A DNA stretch of 64,000 nt from CAZWKQ01 sp964634005 (GTDB lineage: Bacteria; Bacteroidota; Bacteroidia; Bacteroidales; JACABE01). The stretch covers positions 62,001 through 126,000 of the forward strand of contig CAZWKQ010000002.1 of assembly GCA_964634005.1 (NCBI GenBank), in the 5' to 3' direction. Position numbers and translations under genes: made by a program. Positions 35,836 through 45,095 of this stretch are shown here, piece after piece. Under the pieces are notes generated by a model. The model was not told the DNA's origin. It worked only from the letters and a program-made list of their open reading frames with translations, and did no database searches. Every line of letters starts with the position of its first letter. Within the stretch, counting starts at the first letter, position 1.

Positions 35836-35868
35836 GTAAAATAACGAATAAAACATTATTCTGACAAA
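35836..35868 (-). promoter_or_regulatory. Weak promoter candidate for the T9SS operon
   Basis: On the minus strand, TTTG (35865-35868), a 21-base spacer and TATTTTAC (35836-35843). The -7 box has two mismatches to TAnnTTTG, but spacing and position (about 38 bases before the porP ATG) fit. An alternative sigma factor could explain the divergence. Confidence 0.3.
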
Positions 35869-36119
35869 AAAATAGTTGTTAATTTTTGCTTTATAATTAT
35901 TAAAACAAAATTTAATATATTCTATGTGTCTGTTTATCAATTTTTTGAAATTATAAGTTTTAATGCTATTTTTCGTATTTATTTATAATTATATCGAAAC
36001 ACGCAAAAGTAAAAAAAATATTCCTAAAATCGAACAATATTTTTACAATAACATAATATATAATTATTCTAAATAAGATTTTTTTATCCAACTGAGTTGT
36101 TTACGTAAATAAAAAAATA

Positions 36120-36150
36120 TTGTTACGAATATTTAATGTTAGTAATTTTG
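36120..36150 (+). promoter_or_regulatory. Bacteroidota-type promoter of the tandem yitT genes
   Basis: TTG at 36120-36122, a 20-base spacer, then TAATTTTG at 36143-36150, an exact -7 match, 43 bases before the ATG at 36194. Confidence 0.65.
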
Positions 36151-36193
36151 CAGCAAATTCAGATTTTCAAAATCTATTTAAAAATAGTTTAAT

Positions 36194-37114
36194 ATGGCTT
36201 TTATTACAAAAGAAAAGATTTTTTCAAAGCAGTGGTTTTTTTCTTATAGTTTAATTGTTTTGGGTTCATTTATTTTGGCTGCCGGTTTTGTTTTTTTTAT
36301 TAATCCATATCATATAGTACCGGGTGGAGTATATGGAATTGGAATTGTTGTCCACTATTTAATTCCTCAAATTCCTGTTGGAAGTTTCGGTTTGGCAATG
36401 AATATTCCTTTAACTTTAATAGGAATAAAGGTTTTAGGCCCCCGTTTTGGTGTAAAAACTGTAATAGGCATGGTACTTGCATCAGTATTTATGGATTCAT
36501 TGACTTTTTTGGTAGGAGAAGACCCAAAATTAATTTTTCACGGTTCTATTGATTTGACTGATGATGTGCTTTTATCCTGTATTTTTGGCGGTGTATTAAT
36601 AGGTTTTGGGTTAGGATTAATATTTAAAGCTAAAGCCACATCGGGAGGTTCGGATATAGTTGCAATGATTTTAGCTAAATATACGAGAATTCCAATAGGG
36701 CAATTGATGATTTATGTCGATTCGGTTATTGTTTTATTCGGATTGATTGTTTTTGGCGACTGGAAAATCCCTTTATATTCATGGATAGTTATTTTCGTTA
36801 CCGGAAAAGTTATTGATGTTGTCCTTGAGGGTGTTAGTTATGATAAAACAATTTTTATTATTTCTGACAAGTATGATTTAATAAGAGATAAAATTATCAA
36901 TGATTTGAACAGAGGAGGGACATTTATTAATGGTAACGGTATGTATAATAATGCTGACAAAAAAATTATTTTTACCGTTGTTAATCGCAGAGAATTGGCA
37001 ATTTTAGAGGAGTATATTCATCAAATTGATTCAAACGCTTTTTTAACCGTTATCGATGCTAATGAAATATTAGGTAAGGGTTTCAAATCGTTAAAAGAAA
37101 AAGTAAGTTCTTAA
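36194..37114 (+). CDS. YitT family membrane protein (copy 1)
   Basis: A 306-aa integral membrane protein with five to six hydrophobic helices in residues ~15-215 (YitT_membrane domain: INPYHIVPGGVYGIGIVVHY, ATSGGSDIVAMILAKY) and a soluble C-terminal DUF2179 domain (residues ~220-300, DKTIFIISDKYD and FTVVNRRELAILEEYI). The family is widespread, but its transport role is not established. It is followed after 12 bases by a close paralogue of the same layout, and both are driven by one good promoter. Confidence 0.9.
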   Translation: MAFITKEKIFSKQWFFSYSLIVLGSFILAAGFVFFINPYHIVPGGVYGIGIVVHYLIPQIPVGSFGLAMNIPLTLIGIKVLGPRFGVKTVIGMVLASVFMDSLTFLVGEDPKLIFHGSIDLTDDVLLSCIFGGVLIGFGLGLIFKAKATSGGSDIVAMILAKYTRIPIGQLMIYVDSVIVLFGLIVFGDWKIPLYSWIVIFVTGKVIDVVLEGVSYDKTIFIISDKYDLIRDKIINDLNRGGTFINGNGMYNNADKKIIFTVVNRRELAILEEYIHQIDSNAFLTVIDANEILGKGFKSLKEKVSS

Positions 37115-37126
37115 AACAAAATAATT

Positions 37127-38020
37127 ATGGCATTTATACAAAACGAGAAAGTTTTTTCGGCAAAATGGTTTAAAGCATACAGTTTGATTATTGCAGGTAC
37201 TTTTTCAGTTGCAGCAAGTTATGTATTCTTTATTACTCCATATAAAATTGTACCCGGTGGAATATATGGTATTGCTATTGTACTTCATTATCTTTTCAAT
37301 TTGCCTGTAGGTTTAACTGCTTTGTGCTTTAATATTCCGTTGACAATAATTGGAGTAAAAATTTTAGGGCCTCGTTTTGGAATTAAAACTGTGGTTAGTT
37401 TTGTATTAACTGCTGTTTTTGTTGATAGTTTAACTTATTTTTTCGGGAGCGATCCTCTTGGATTGGGAGATGATGTTTTATTATCTTCCGTTTTCGGCGG
37501 ATTGGTTTTGGGATTGGGAGTAGGATTGGTATTTAAAGCTAAAGCCACAAGCGGGGGTTCAGATGTAATTGCAATGATATTGACTAAATACTCAAAGTTG
37601 CCTTTGGGACATTCGGTGCTTGTTGTTGATTCTGTTATTGTTCTTTCAGGTCTTATTGCATTTGGTGATTGGAGAATTCCTTTGTATTCGTGGATTGTAA
37701 TTTTTATTCTCAGCAAAACTGTAGATGTTGTTCTTGAGGGTATTAGCTATGATAAAACACTTTTTATTATTTCCGAAAAACATGAAGAAATAAAGAATAA
37801 AATTCTTAATGATATTCATAGAGGCGGAACACTTATTGAAGGTAAAGGGATGTACAGAGGCGAAGACAGAACGATTATTTTTACCGTTGTCAATCGCCGG
37901 GAACTTGCAATATTACAGTCATATATTCTTCAAATAGACCCTAATGCATTTTTAACCGTAATAAATGCTAATGAAATTATTGGTAAAGGGTTTAAATCGC
38001 TTAATGAAAAATTGGAGTGA
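37127..38020 (+). CDS. YitT family membrane protein (copy 2)
   Basis: A 297-aa paralogue of the preceding gene with the same domain order: a membrane part with ITPYKIVPGGIYGIAIVLHY and KATSGGSDVIAMILTKY, then a DUF2179 domain with DKTLFIISEKHEEIKNKIL and FTVVNRRELAILQSYI. It differs mainly in a shorter loop after helix four (SDPLGLGDDVLLSS). The two copies clearly arose by tandem duplication and then diverged, since DNA identity is only patchy. The stop lies 8 bases from the convergent rseP stop. Confidence 0.9.
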   Translation: MAFIQNEKVFSAKWFKAYSLIIAGTFSVAASYVFFITPYKIVPGGIYGIAIVLHYLFNLPVGLTALCFNIPLTIIGVKILGPRFGIKTVVSFVLTAVFVDSLTYFFGSDPLGLGDDVLLSSVFGGLVLGLGVGLVFKAKATSGGSDVIAMILTKYSKLPLGHSVLVVDSVIVLSGLIAFGDWRIPLYSWIVIFILSKTVDVVLEGISYDKTLFIISEKHEEIKNKILNDIHRGGTLIEGKGMYRGEDRTIIFTVVNRRELAILQSYILQIDPNAFLTVINANEIIGKGFKSLNEKLE

Positions 38021-38028
38021 TAAAAAAG

Positions 38029-39345
38029 TTATTTAAACAGTTTTATTATATCGTTTCCGTTAGCAAAAATAAGTAATCCGAACAGTATTATCATACCGGC
38101 AATCTGAGCATATTCCATTAATTTTTCGTTTGGTTTTCTGCCGGTAATTATTTCAATCAGAAGGAATAATACATGTCCTCCGTCCAATGCAGGAATAGGC
38201 AATATATTCATGAAAGCCAATATTACTGATAGTAGAGCTGTCATATTCCAAAATTGCTGCCAGTCCCACATTTTAGGGAATAACCCTCCGATAGTTCCAA
38301 AACCGCCTATTTGTTTTGCACCTTCTTTAGTGAAAACCAATTTGAACTGTTTAACGTAACTGCTTAATGTTTCGACGCCTAACTTAATTCCTGCCGGAAT
38401 TGATGCAAAAAAACTATAGTTAATAGTTTTAAATTCAAAGAATTGTGATGGGTCTTTAGGATATACACCAATTTTACCCTCAGGAGTAAGTGTAATGGCT
38501 GCAGATTTTGTTTCATTATTTCTAATAAAATGAATAATAACTTCTTTGCCTTTATATTTATCTGCTTTTTCTGCAAAATCATTAAAAAACTCTACAGTAT
38601 CATTGTTTATGGCCAATATCTTATCATCCTTAGTCAGTCCGGCTTTTTGGGCAGGAGAATCATCCATAATTCGGTCAATAATGAATGGGAATCTTGGCTC
38701 TGCAAACCTTTTTGTATTGGTACTTAGCATTTGTTTTACAAAATCTTTGGGTAGAGTTATTTCTTTTGTTTCACCGTTGCGAATAACTTTAACTGTTTTG
38801 GCATTATCTATTAATATTTTTTTTGTAATTTCATTAAAGTTATCAACATCAACATTATCAATAGCAGTAATGATATCTCCATTCTCAAATCCTGCCTTTA
38901 GAGCAATTTCACTAAATTTTAGGCCATATTTTGCGTTTTTTGCAGGTAAATATTCTTCGCCCCAAATGTGTAACATCATTGAATAAATTGCAAGGGCAAG
39001 CAGAAAATTTACTAATACACCTCCGGTCATTATAAATAATCTTTGCCATGCAGGTTTTGAACGAAATTCCCAAGGTTGTGGAGGTTTTTTCATTTGCTCT
39101 TTGTCCAGAGATTCGTCTATCATTCCTGCAATTTTAACATATCCTCCAAGCGGAAGCCAACCTATTCCATATTCGGTTTCGCCTTTTTTAAATTTAAATA
39201 ATGAGAACCATGGATTGAAGAATAAATAGAATTTTTCTACTCGGGTTTTAAATATTTTTGCAAATACAAAATGTCCTGCTTCGTGTAAAAGTACTAAAAT
39301 CGATAGACTTAATAATAATCCTAAGGTTTGAGTTAGTATGCCCAT
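38029..39345 (-). CDS. rseP: RIP metalloprotease RseP (site-2 protease)
   Basis: A 438-aa intramembrane zinc protease. The active-site HExxH is in LVLLHEAGHFVFAKIF near residues 18-33, and the third ligand region is LPIPALDGGHVLFLL near residues 380-394. One clear PDZ domain (SPAQKAGLTKDDKILAINND) lies in the periplasmic region, with a more divergent PDZ-like stretch before it. It releases membrane-tethered regulators, typically anti-sigma factors, and clears signal peptides. It is the last gene of M23 peptidase - dxr - rseP, with gaps of 6 and 2 bases. The dxr-rseP pairing is common in bacteria. Confidence 0.95.
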   Translation of the reverse strand: MGILTQTLGLLLSLSILVLLHEAGHFVFAKIFKTRVEKFYLFFNPWFSLFKFKKGETEYGIGWLPLGGYVKIAGMIDESLDKEQMKKPPQPWEFRSKPAWQRLFIMTGGVLVNFLLALAIYSMMLHIWGEEYLPAKNAKYGLKFSEIALKAGFENGDIITAIDNVDVDNFNEITKKILIDNAKTVKVIRNGETKEITLPKDFVKQMLSTNTKRFAEPRFPFIIDRIMDDSPAQKAGLTKDDKILAINNDTVEFFNDFAEKADKYKGKEVIIHFIRNNETKSAAITLTPEGKIGVYPKDPSQFFEFKTINYSFFASIPAGIKLGVETLSSYVKQFKLVFTKEGAKQIGGFGTIGGLFPKMWDWQQFWNMTALLSVILAFMNILPIPALDGGHVLFLLIEIITGRKPNEKLMEYAQIAGMIILFGLLIFANGNDIIKLFK

Positions 39346-39347
39346 TT

Positions 39348-40511
39348 TTATATTTTAATTTTGTTAATTATTTCTTTTGCTTTTATTCTGGTCAATTTAT
39401 CGGTTTCAATGTAGTCGTCCAATGCAGGTTGACTTATGAAATTAATTTCGTTAATAGATTTTTCAATAGTTTCAGGTATCTGAGTAAAACGAATTTTATC
39501 ATTTAAAAATGCATAAACAGCCTCTTCGTTAGCAGCATTGAAAACACATGGTAAATTTCCGCCTTGTTTTATTATTTGATAAGCTAACTTAAGGCCGGAA
39601 AAAGTTTCAATATCAGGTTTTTCGAAAGTAAAGTTTGAATAATTTGAAAAGCTGAAACGTTCAAATTCTGTTTTAATCCTCAATGGATATGTAAGAGCAT
39701 ATTGTATAGGGAGCTTCATATCAGGAAGACCGAGTTGTGCTTTTATTGAACCATCTGTAAATTGAACCATTGAATGTATAATTGATTGCGGATGTACAAC
39801 AACTTCAATTTGTTCGGGTTCTATATCGAAAAGCCATTTTGCTTCTATTACTTCAAGCCCCTTATTTATCAATGTAGCCGAATCTATCGTAATTTTTTCA
39901 CCCATATTCCAGTTTGGGTGCTTTAATGCATTATGTTTCGTAACTTTTTCCAGGTATTTTTTATCTTTACCTCTGAATGGACCTCCTGAAGCCGTTAAGT
40001 ATATTTTCTCTATTTTGTTAAACATTTCACCTGTTAAACATTGAAATATTGCAGAATGTTCAGAGTCAACAGGTAAAATATTTACACCGTTTTTTTTTGC
40101 AGCAGAAGTAACAATGTCTCCGGCAACAACAAGAGTCTCTTTATTTGCAAGTGCAATGTTTTTTTTTGCTTCAATAGCTCTAAGGGTTGATTTCAGCCCG
40201 GCAAAACCAACAATAGATGCAAGTACTATGTCAATTTCTGTTGATTCAACAATTTGATTTACTGAATCTTCGCCGGCGAAAACTTTAATATCATATTTAG
40301 ATAAAGCATCCGATACTTTTTGATAATGAGTTTCATTCCCTATTACTACTGTGTTAGGTTGGTATTTTAAGGCTTGTTCAATAAGTAAATCGGAATTATT
40401 ATTTGCAACTAATATTTCTGCCTGAAGTAAGTCGGGGTTTGATTCGATAACCTCAAGTGCTTGTCTTCCAATTGAACCTGTTGAGCCTAAAATTGCAATT
40501 TTTTTCTTCAT
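39348..40511 (-). CDS. dxr: 1-deoxy-D-xylulose 5-phosphate reductoisomerase
   Basis: A 387-aa cytosolic enzyme making MEP from DXP with NADPH, the committed step of the non-mevalonate isoprenoid pathway. The NADPH-binding N-terminus ILGSTGSIGRQALEVIES, the catalytic region LPVDSEHSAIFQCL and TLTASGGPF-like YLTASGGPFRG are all present, as is the HPNWNMGEKITIDSATLINK tract. Length matches the family (~390-400 aa). It is 6 bases after the M23 peptidase gene and 2 bases before rseP, so it is co-transcribed. Confidence 0.97.
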   Translation of the reverse strand: MKKKIAILGSTGSIGRQALEVIESNPDLLQAEILVANNNSDLLIEQALKYQPNTVVIGNETHYQKVSDALSKYDIKVFAGEDSVNQIVESTEIDIVLASIVGFAGLKSTLRAIEAKKNIALANKETLVVAGDIVTSAAKKNGVNILPVDSEHSAIFQCLTGEMFNKIEKIYLTASGGPFRGKDKKYLEKVTKHNALKHPNWNMGEKITIDSATLINKGLEVIEAKWLFDIEPEQIEVVVHPQSIIHSMVQFTDGSIKAQLGLPDMKLPIQYALTYPLRIKTEFERFSFSNYSNFTFEKPDIETFSGLKLAYQIIKQGGNLPCVFNAANEEAVYAFLNDKIRFTQIPETIEKSINEINFISQPALDDYIETDKLTRIKAKEIINKIKI

Positions 40512-40517
40512 ATTTAG

Positions 40518-41411
40518 TTAAAAAGAAATGTATTCGCGCGGATTAACAGGAATACCATTATACCAAAGCTCGAAATGCAGGTGATGACCTGTGGTTAATT
40601 CGCCGCTGTTGCCTATAAATGCAATTGGTTCTCCTGCTCTTACATAATCTCCTGATTTTTTTAGTAATGCCGAATTATGTTTATATACTGATATCAAATT
40701 GTGCTGATGTTGAATTCCTATAGTATAACCGGTTTCTAATGTCCAATTGGCAAAAATTACAGTACCGTTTAAAGTTGATTTTATTACGTCGTTTTTTTTC
40801 CCCGCAATATCAACACCATAGTGCTGTTTGGAAACATCAAATCCATTGACAATAAAACCTTTTAAAGGAGTAAAATAAATGAAATTGCTTATACTGTAGG
40901 AAGATGTTGAATTATCCGAGTTGTCGATTGTTAAATCAGAAGAAGACAATTCATATTTATCCTGACTTTCAATTTGCTTTCTTAAAATCGAGTCTTCTTT
41001 TGATTTTTTATTTAAAATATTATCATATTTCTTAAGACTGTCTTTTGGATAGTTTATTTTGGGGTCGGCTATCGGAACACCTTGGAAAATAAGTTTTAGA
41101 TTGTTCAAATAAATATCCCTGTATTCTACTTCTTTTATCAAAGAATCTATCTTTAAGGAGTTTTCGTATGATTTTTTTATAAGTTGAACATTTGTATATC
41201 CCGGGATGTATTCTCTTAATGGTGTAAACGCAATTATATAAGTTGTAAGAAAAACCAGTAAAATAGATAATGAACCGAGAGCAACAAATACGTTTAACCT
41301 TGAAAGTTTGAAGTTGATTTTTTCTTCAAACGTATCATCGTTCATTATTACCAAACGGTATTTACTTTTAAGCTTTACAAGCCATTTTTTTCTTACTTTT
41401 TCGTTTTGCAT
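40518..41411 (-). CDS. M23 family metallopeptidase (LytM-type, membrane anchored)
   Basis: A 297-aa protein with one transmembrane helix (~residues 37-58), a periplasmic helical region with coiled-coil character, and a C-terminal M23 domain (~190-297). The zinc-binding motifs are intact: KQHYGVDIAGK (HxxxD) and TGHHLHFELW (HxH), so endopeptidase activity on peptidoglycan cross-bridges is likely. The basic N-terminus (KVRKKWLVKLKSKYRLVIMN) is cytoplasmic. It heads the operon with dxr and rseP and is divergent from lgt. A role in cell-wall remodelling is inferred. Confidence 0.9.
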   Translation of the reverse strand: MQNEKVRKKWLVKLKSKYRLVIMNDDTFEEKINFKLSRLNVFVALGSLSILLVFLTTYIIAFTPLREYIPGYTNVQLIKKSYENSLKIDSLIKEVEYRDIYLNNLKLIFQGVPIADPKINYPKDSLKKYDNILNKKSKEDSILRKQIESQDKYELSSSDLTIDNSDNSTSSYSISNFIYFTPLKGFIVNGFDVSKQHYGVDIAGKKNDVIKSTLNGTVIFANWTLETGYTIGIQHQHNLISVYKHNSALLKKSGDYVRAGEPIAFIGNSGELTTGHHLHFELWYNGIPVNPREYISF

Positions 41412-41516
41412 TTAGCTTAAAATACAATTTTTTAAGGTCTGCAAATATCGTAATTTTTTAATAGTTTTTAATCATAAAAAAAGTTAACATAAACCTTAGT
41501 TTTTCACAAACTTTTT

Positions 41517-41524
41517 TAAATTTG
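41517..41524 (+). promoter_or_regulatory. -7 box of the lgt-gpmA operon; it decides the lgt start
   Basis: TAAATTTG matches TAnnTTTG exactly. It overlaps an in-frame TTG at 41522 that could otherwise be taken as the lgt start, and it leaves the ATG at 41540 about 8-10 bases downstream of the expected transcription start. No good -33 element is visible. Confidence 0.5.
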
Positions 41525-41539
41525 CTATCAAAAAAATAT

Positions 41540-42325
41540 ATGCTTTATATAAATTGGAACGTAAGCCCTGAAATTTTTAATATATCAGGTGTATCAGTTC
41601 GTTGGTATGGATTGCTTTTCGCTCTGTCTTTCTATTTTGGTTATTTAATTATGGAAAGATTTTTTAAAAAAGAAAATGTCCCCGTTACAGTGTTGGAAAA
41701 ACTTGCAATGTATATGATAATATCAACTGTAATAGGTGCAAGGTTGGGACATTGTCTTTTTTATGATTTCGAATATTACAGCAAAAATCCTATTGAAATT
41801 TTGTATATATGGCATGGAGGTTTGGCAAGCCACGGAGCTGCAATTGCAATAATAATTGCTTTATATATTTTTTCGAGAAAGTATAAAATATCTTTATGGT
41901 GGATTTTAGACAGAATAGTTATAGTTGTCGCATTAGCCGGTTTCTTTATTAGAACGGGAAATTTGATGAATTCCGAAATTTATGGTCATTTAACAAATTT
42001 ACCTTGGGGTTTTGTTTTTTTAAGAGATGGACAAACCGAACCAAGACATCCCACACAAATTTATGAAGGGTTGAGTTATCTGTTGCTTTTCGTTTTTTTG
42101 ATTAGGTATTATTATAAAAATGAAGGAAAAACAAAAAATGGTTTGATTTTTGGTATTTTTCTTACAGTTCTGTTTACAATTCGTTTTTTAATTGAATTTT
42201 TAAAAGAACCTCAGGCCAATTTTGAATCAGGTATGATTTTAAATATGGGACAAATACTTAGTATCCCATTTATAATTGGCGGAATAATTATAATTAGTCT
42301 TACTCGAAAGAAATTAAACAATTAA
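41540..42325 (+). CDS. lgt: Prolipoprotein diacylglyceryl transferase
   Basis: A 261-aa inner-membrane enzyme with about seven helices that transfers diacylglycerol to the lipobox Cys of prolipoproteins. Family motifs are clear: RWYGLLFALSFYFGYLIM, ARLGHCLFYD, GGLASHGAAIAI and the signature RTGNLMNSEIYG, then the C-terminal RHPTQIYEG. The ATG at 41540 is chosen over a TTG 18 bases upstream because that TTG lies within a consensus -7 box. Its substrates in this window include GldK, both LruC-type lipoproteins and the OmpA lipoprotein. gpmA follows after 10 bases. Confidence 0.94.
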   Translation: MLYINWNVSPEIFNISGVSVRWYGLLFALSFYFGYLIMERFFKKENVPVTVLEKLAMYMIISTVIGARLGHCLFYDFEYYSKNPIEILYIWHGGLASHGAAIAIIIALYIFSRKYKISLWWILDRIVIVVALAGFFIRTGNLMNSEIYGHLTNLPWGFVFLRDGQTEPRHPTQIYEGLSYLLLFVFLIRYYYKNEGKTKNGLIFGIFLTVLFTIRFLIEFLKEPQANFESGMILNMGQILSIPFIIGGIIIISLTRKKLNN

Positions 42326-42335
42326 AAATATAAAA

Positions 42336-43082
42336 ATGAAAAAGTTAGTATTATTAAGACATGGTGAAAGTACCTGGAATAAAGAAAACCGGTTTACAGG
42401 TTGGACAGATATTGATTTAACCGAAAAGGGAATAGAAGAGGCTAAAAAAGCAGGATTAGTATTAAAGGAAAATGGTTTTATTTTCGATTATTGTTATACA
42501 TCATATCTAAAAAGAGCTATTAAGACATTAAATATTGTTTTGGAAGAAATGGATTTGCTTTGGTTGCCGGTCGAGAAATCATGGAGGCTCAATGAAAAGC
42601 ATTATGGAGAGTTGCAAGGTTTAAATAAAGCCGAAACTGCCAAAAAGTACGGCGATGAGCAGGTTTTGATTTGGAGAAGAAGCTATGATATACCCCCTGC
42701 ACCATTATCGATAGACGACGAAAGGAATCCTCGAAAAGATTTAAAATACAAAAACGAAAATCCCGATTTAATCCCTTTAACAGAATCTCTCAAGGATACT
42801 GTAAATAGAATTGTTCCTTATTGGAAGGATAATATTTCTGTTAAACTAAAAGAAAAAAACGAAATTTTAGTTACGGCACACGGTAATAGTTTGAGAGGGA
42901 TAATAAAATTTCTTAAAAACATCAGTGATACTGATATTGTCAGCCTTAATCTGCCAACAGGTATCCCTTATGTCTTTGAATTCGATGATAATTTAAATCT
43001 TGTTAAAGATTATTTCTTGGGCGATGAGGAAGAAATAAAAAAATTAATGGAAGAAGTTGCAAATCAAGGGAAAAGTAAGTAA
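42336..43082 (+). CDS. gpmA: 2,3-bisphosphoglycerate-dependent phosphoglycerate mutase
   Basis: A 248-aa cytosolic enzyme interconverting 3- and 2-phosphoglycerate. The phosphohistidine motif is LLRHGESTWNKENRFTGWTD (His9), and the second catalytic His lies in VTAHGNSLRGI. The sequences WRLNEKHYGELQGLNKAET and RRSYDIPPAPL are typical of the cofactor-dependent GpmA class. Length is that of E. coli GpmA (250 aa). It is 10 bases downstream of lgt and followed by a strong bidirectional terminator. Confidence 0.97.
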   Translation: MKKLVLLRHGESTWNKENRFTGWTDIDLTEKGIEEAKKAGLVLKENGFIFDYCYTSYLKRAIKTLNIVLEEMDLLWLPVEKSWRLNEKHYGELQGLNKAETAKKYGDEQVLIWRRSYDIPPAPLSIDDERNPRKDLKYKNENPDLIPLTESLKDTVNRIVPYWKDNISVKLKEKNEILVTAHGNSLRGIIKFLKNISDTDIVSLNLPTGIPYVFEFDDNLNLVKDYFLGDEEEIKKLMEEVANQGKSK

Positions 43083-43091
43083 AAAGCAAAA

Positions 43092-43137
43092 TAAAAAAAA
43101 GAGGCTGCTTAATTATTTAAGCAGCCTCTTTTTTTTA
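43092..43137. terminator. Bidirectional terminator between gpmA and the convergent T9SS cargo gene
   Basis: A perfect 12-base stem, GAGGCTGCTTAA (43101-43112) with TTAAGCAGCCTC (43117-43128) and loop TTAT, is flanked by A8 on the left and T8 on the right, so it can terminate both converging transcripts. Confidence 0.93.
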
Positions 43138-43152
43138 TTATTAAACTATATA

Positions 43153-45015
43153 CTATCTTGCAATAATAAGTTTTTTGGTTAATTGTGCCGAAGAAGTTTT
43201 AAGTGTATAGAAGTAAGTTCCATTGCTTAAATCACTTACATCGACATCTAAAGCGTGATTACCTGAAGTTTGATAACCGTAATTTATAGTTTTAACTATT
43301 CTTCCTGTTATGTCAGTAATGTCAAAACTAATATTATCAGAATTTTTAAGTTCGTACGAAATTCTTGTAGTTTTATTTGCCGGATTTGGGAAGCAACTGA
43401 ATAAATTGGCAGATAAAACATTTTCATTTACTGCAACAGGAGCAAAAGATAAACGGATAATTTGTGCTGCAACATTTTCCCAAGACCAAATATACCACAT
43501 ATTATCAGAGTTTTTGAATACTACTGAAGAATAATATATTTGAGGAATACCTCCTGAATGGGCAATAAGAGCATTATCACAAGCTATTCTTACAGTGTCG
43601 GAACCGCCGAATGTTTGTAATCCTGCCCAGTAGAATGAGTCAGCATCTAATGTTACAGGAGACATAAATGCTAATTCTTTAATCGGGAAAGTAGCTCCTG
43701 TAGCTGTTGGAATATCACTTGGAGTTAAAGTGTAATAGTCAGATTCTGCAATTAATGTTCTTGATTGTCCTAATCCTTTATATAAAACACCTTTAACAAT
43801 AGAACCGGCTTTAGTTGCCAAATTAACTGCAAATTTTACCGAATAAGCCGTAGCCGGAGTGCTAACTTGATATAAATTCGCTACAGTAAATGCTTCGCCG
43901 TTATATCCTTTAGATGTATAATAGTAGTTGTTATCTCTTTGAAAAATATTATTGTTATTAACGCTAATGTTAAATGTATCACCGATTGATTCAGAAGCAA
44001 TGTTATCACTACTTACCCATCCGGTTATTTTATAATTACCAACTGTAGAAGGAGTAAAGAAATTTACAACTGATAATGTGTCAACACCTGCTGAAGGAAT
44101 TGTAGTACCAGTAGTACTTCCTAATACTGTATTTGTGTTGATTTCTTTTCCATACAATTTTACGTTAGTTTGTGCTAAACCGCCTGAGTTTGTTACTTTG
44201 GCTTCATAAGATATTGGTAATGACTGACCTGCAGGTATAGATGTATAGCCGTCATATATCCACATTTTATCAATAACCAATTTATTATCATCGGCATCTT
44301 CAAGACTTACATCATCTATCATCCATCCGTAACCGCCACCATATTGAGCGCCGCTTGATGTTGAAGCAGGTCCAAAGAATCTGAATCTTATCCATACTTG
44401 AGCTTTATTGCCAGCCCATGGTGAAATATTTATTTCTTTCCATCCAATTGCATATTGATTAACGGGTACACTTATATTAACATCTATTGTATACCAATTT
44501 ACATTATCTGAACTAATTTCAAGTAATGCCGAATCAGCATTGAAAGACTTGTAAAGTTGATAGAATTTAATTACTACAGAAGGATGACCTAATGTATTGA
44601 TTGGTGTTGCAGTTGTCATTCTTGAATTTGAAACACCATATACCCCGTTAACAAGATTAGTAATTCCGTCGAAATAATAAACACCATTCATTGGGGTTGC
44701 AGAACCCATGTAAGGGCCAACATATTGTCTCCATTTTGCTGAAACTGCCGATGTGTCGGGAATTCTAACCCATTGCGTTGATATTGTTGCATCAGGTGCA
44801 TTGGTTACTGTCCAGTCTGTAGTATTAGACATAGTTGACGACCAAATTACAGCTTTAGTTGATTTTGGAGTTATTTTTGAAAAATATTGCTCCAATCCCT
44901 GAGATTCATTTTCCTGAATTGGAGATATGGCAGATGGTTTTGTGCCAATACTCTGCCCAAATGTAAACAAAATGCTTACAAAAAACAGTGTTAAAACTGA
45001 TAAAACTTTTTTCAT
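43153..45015 (-). CDS. Secreted protein with choice-of-anchor/MAM-like domain and T9SS type A sorting domain
   Basis: A 620-aa exported protein. Signal peptide ~1-20 (LFVSILFTFGQ-like end). Residues ~50-240 resemble the cleaved-adhesin/MAM-like jelly roll seen in Bacteroidota cargo (SALLEISSDNVNWYTIDVNI, AQVWIRFRFFG, GYGWMIDDVSL). An Ig-like region follows. The last ~80 residues are a Por secretion tail: FPNPANKTTRISYEL, ISFDITDITGRIVKTINYG and LSNGTYFYTLKT, ending KKLIIAR. The T9SS encoded at 30-36 kb should secrete it and remove the tail. It has no catalytic motif I recognise and may be an adhesin. A -7-like box lies 36 bases upstream. Confidence 0.87.
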   Translation of the reverse strand: MKKVLSVLTLFFVSILFTFGQSIGTKPSAISPIQENESQGLEQYFSKITPKSTKAVIWSSTMSNTTDWTVTNAPDATISTQWVRIPDTSAVSAKWRQYVGPYMGSATPMNGVYYFDGITNLVNGVYGVSNSRMTTATPINTLGHPSVVIKFYQLYKSFNADSALLEISSDNVNWYTIDVNISVPVNQYAIGWKEINISPWAGNKAQVWIRFRFFGPASTSSGAQYGGGYGWMIDDVSLEDADDNKLVIDKMWIYDGYTSIPAGQSLPISYEAKVTNSGGLAQTNVKLYGKEINTNTVLGSTTGTTIPSAGVDTLSVVNFFTPSTVGNYKITGWVSSDNIASESIGDTFNISVNNNNIFQRDNNYYYTSKGYNGEAFTVANLYQVSTPATAYSVKFAVNLATKAGSIVKGVLYKGLGQSRTLIAESDYYTLTPSDIPTATGATFPIKELAFMSPVTLDADSFYWAGLQTFGGSDTVRIACDNALIAHSGGIPQIYYSSVVFKNSDNMWYIWSWENVAAQIIRLSFAPVAVNENVLSANLFSCFPNPANKTTRISYELKNSDNISFDITDITGRIVKTINYGYQTSGNHALDVDVSDLSNGTYFYTLKTSSAQLTKKLIIAR

Positions 45016-45050
45016 GGTTTCTCTCTTTATTTAATTAAACATTTATTCAA

Positions 45051-45058
45051 CAAAAATA
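45051..45058 (-). promoter_or_regulatory. Candidate -7 box of the T9SS cargo gene
   Basis: The minus strand reads TATTTTTG, matching TAnnTTTG, 36 bases upstream of the ATG at 45015. No spaced TTTG was seen. Confidence 0.35.
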
Positions 45059-45095
45059 CAAAAAATTTTTAAAAAATAATATTTTTTACTTTTAA

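Larger units (their letters stand above)
35799..36193. other. 395-base divergent intergenic region (porP / yitT)
   Basis: Very AT-rich and without a credible ORF. It contains a weak minus-strand promoter candidate for the T9SS operon (35836-35868) and a strong plus-strand promoter for the first YitT gene (36120-36150). Between about 35870 and 36115 I see only AT-rich sequence with no hairpin or repeat I can name. Confidence 0.6.

Noticed and set aside
38546..38986. 146-aa plus-strand open frame
   Set aside because: It is antisense to the rseP coding sequence, has no recognisable motif and no promoter or start context; rseP is certain.
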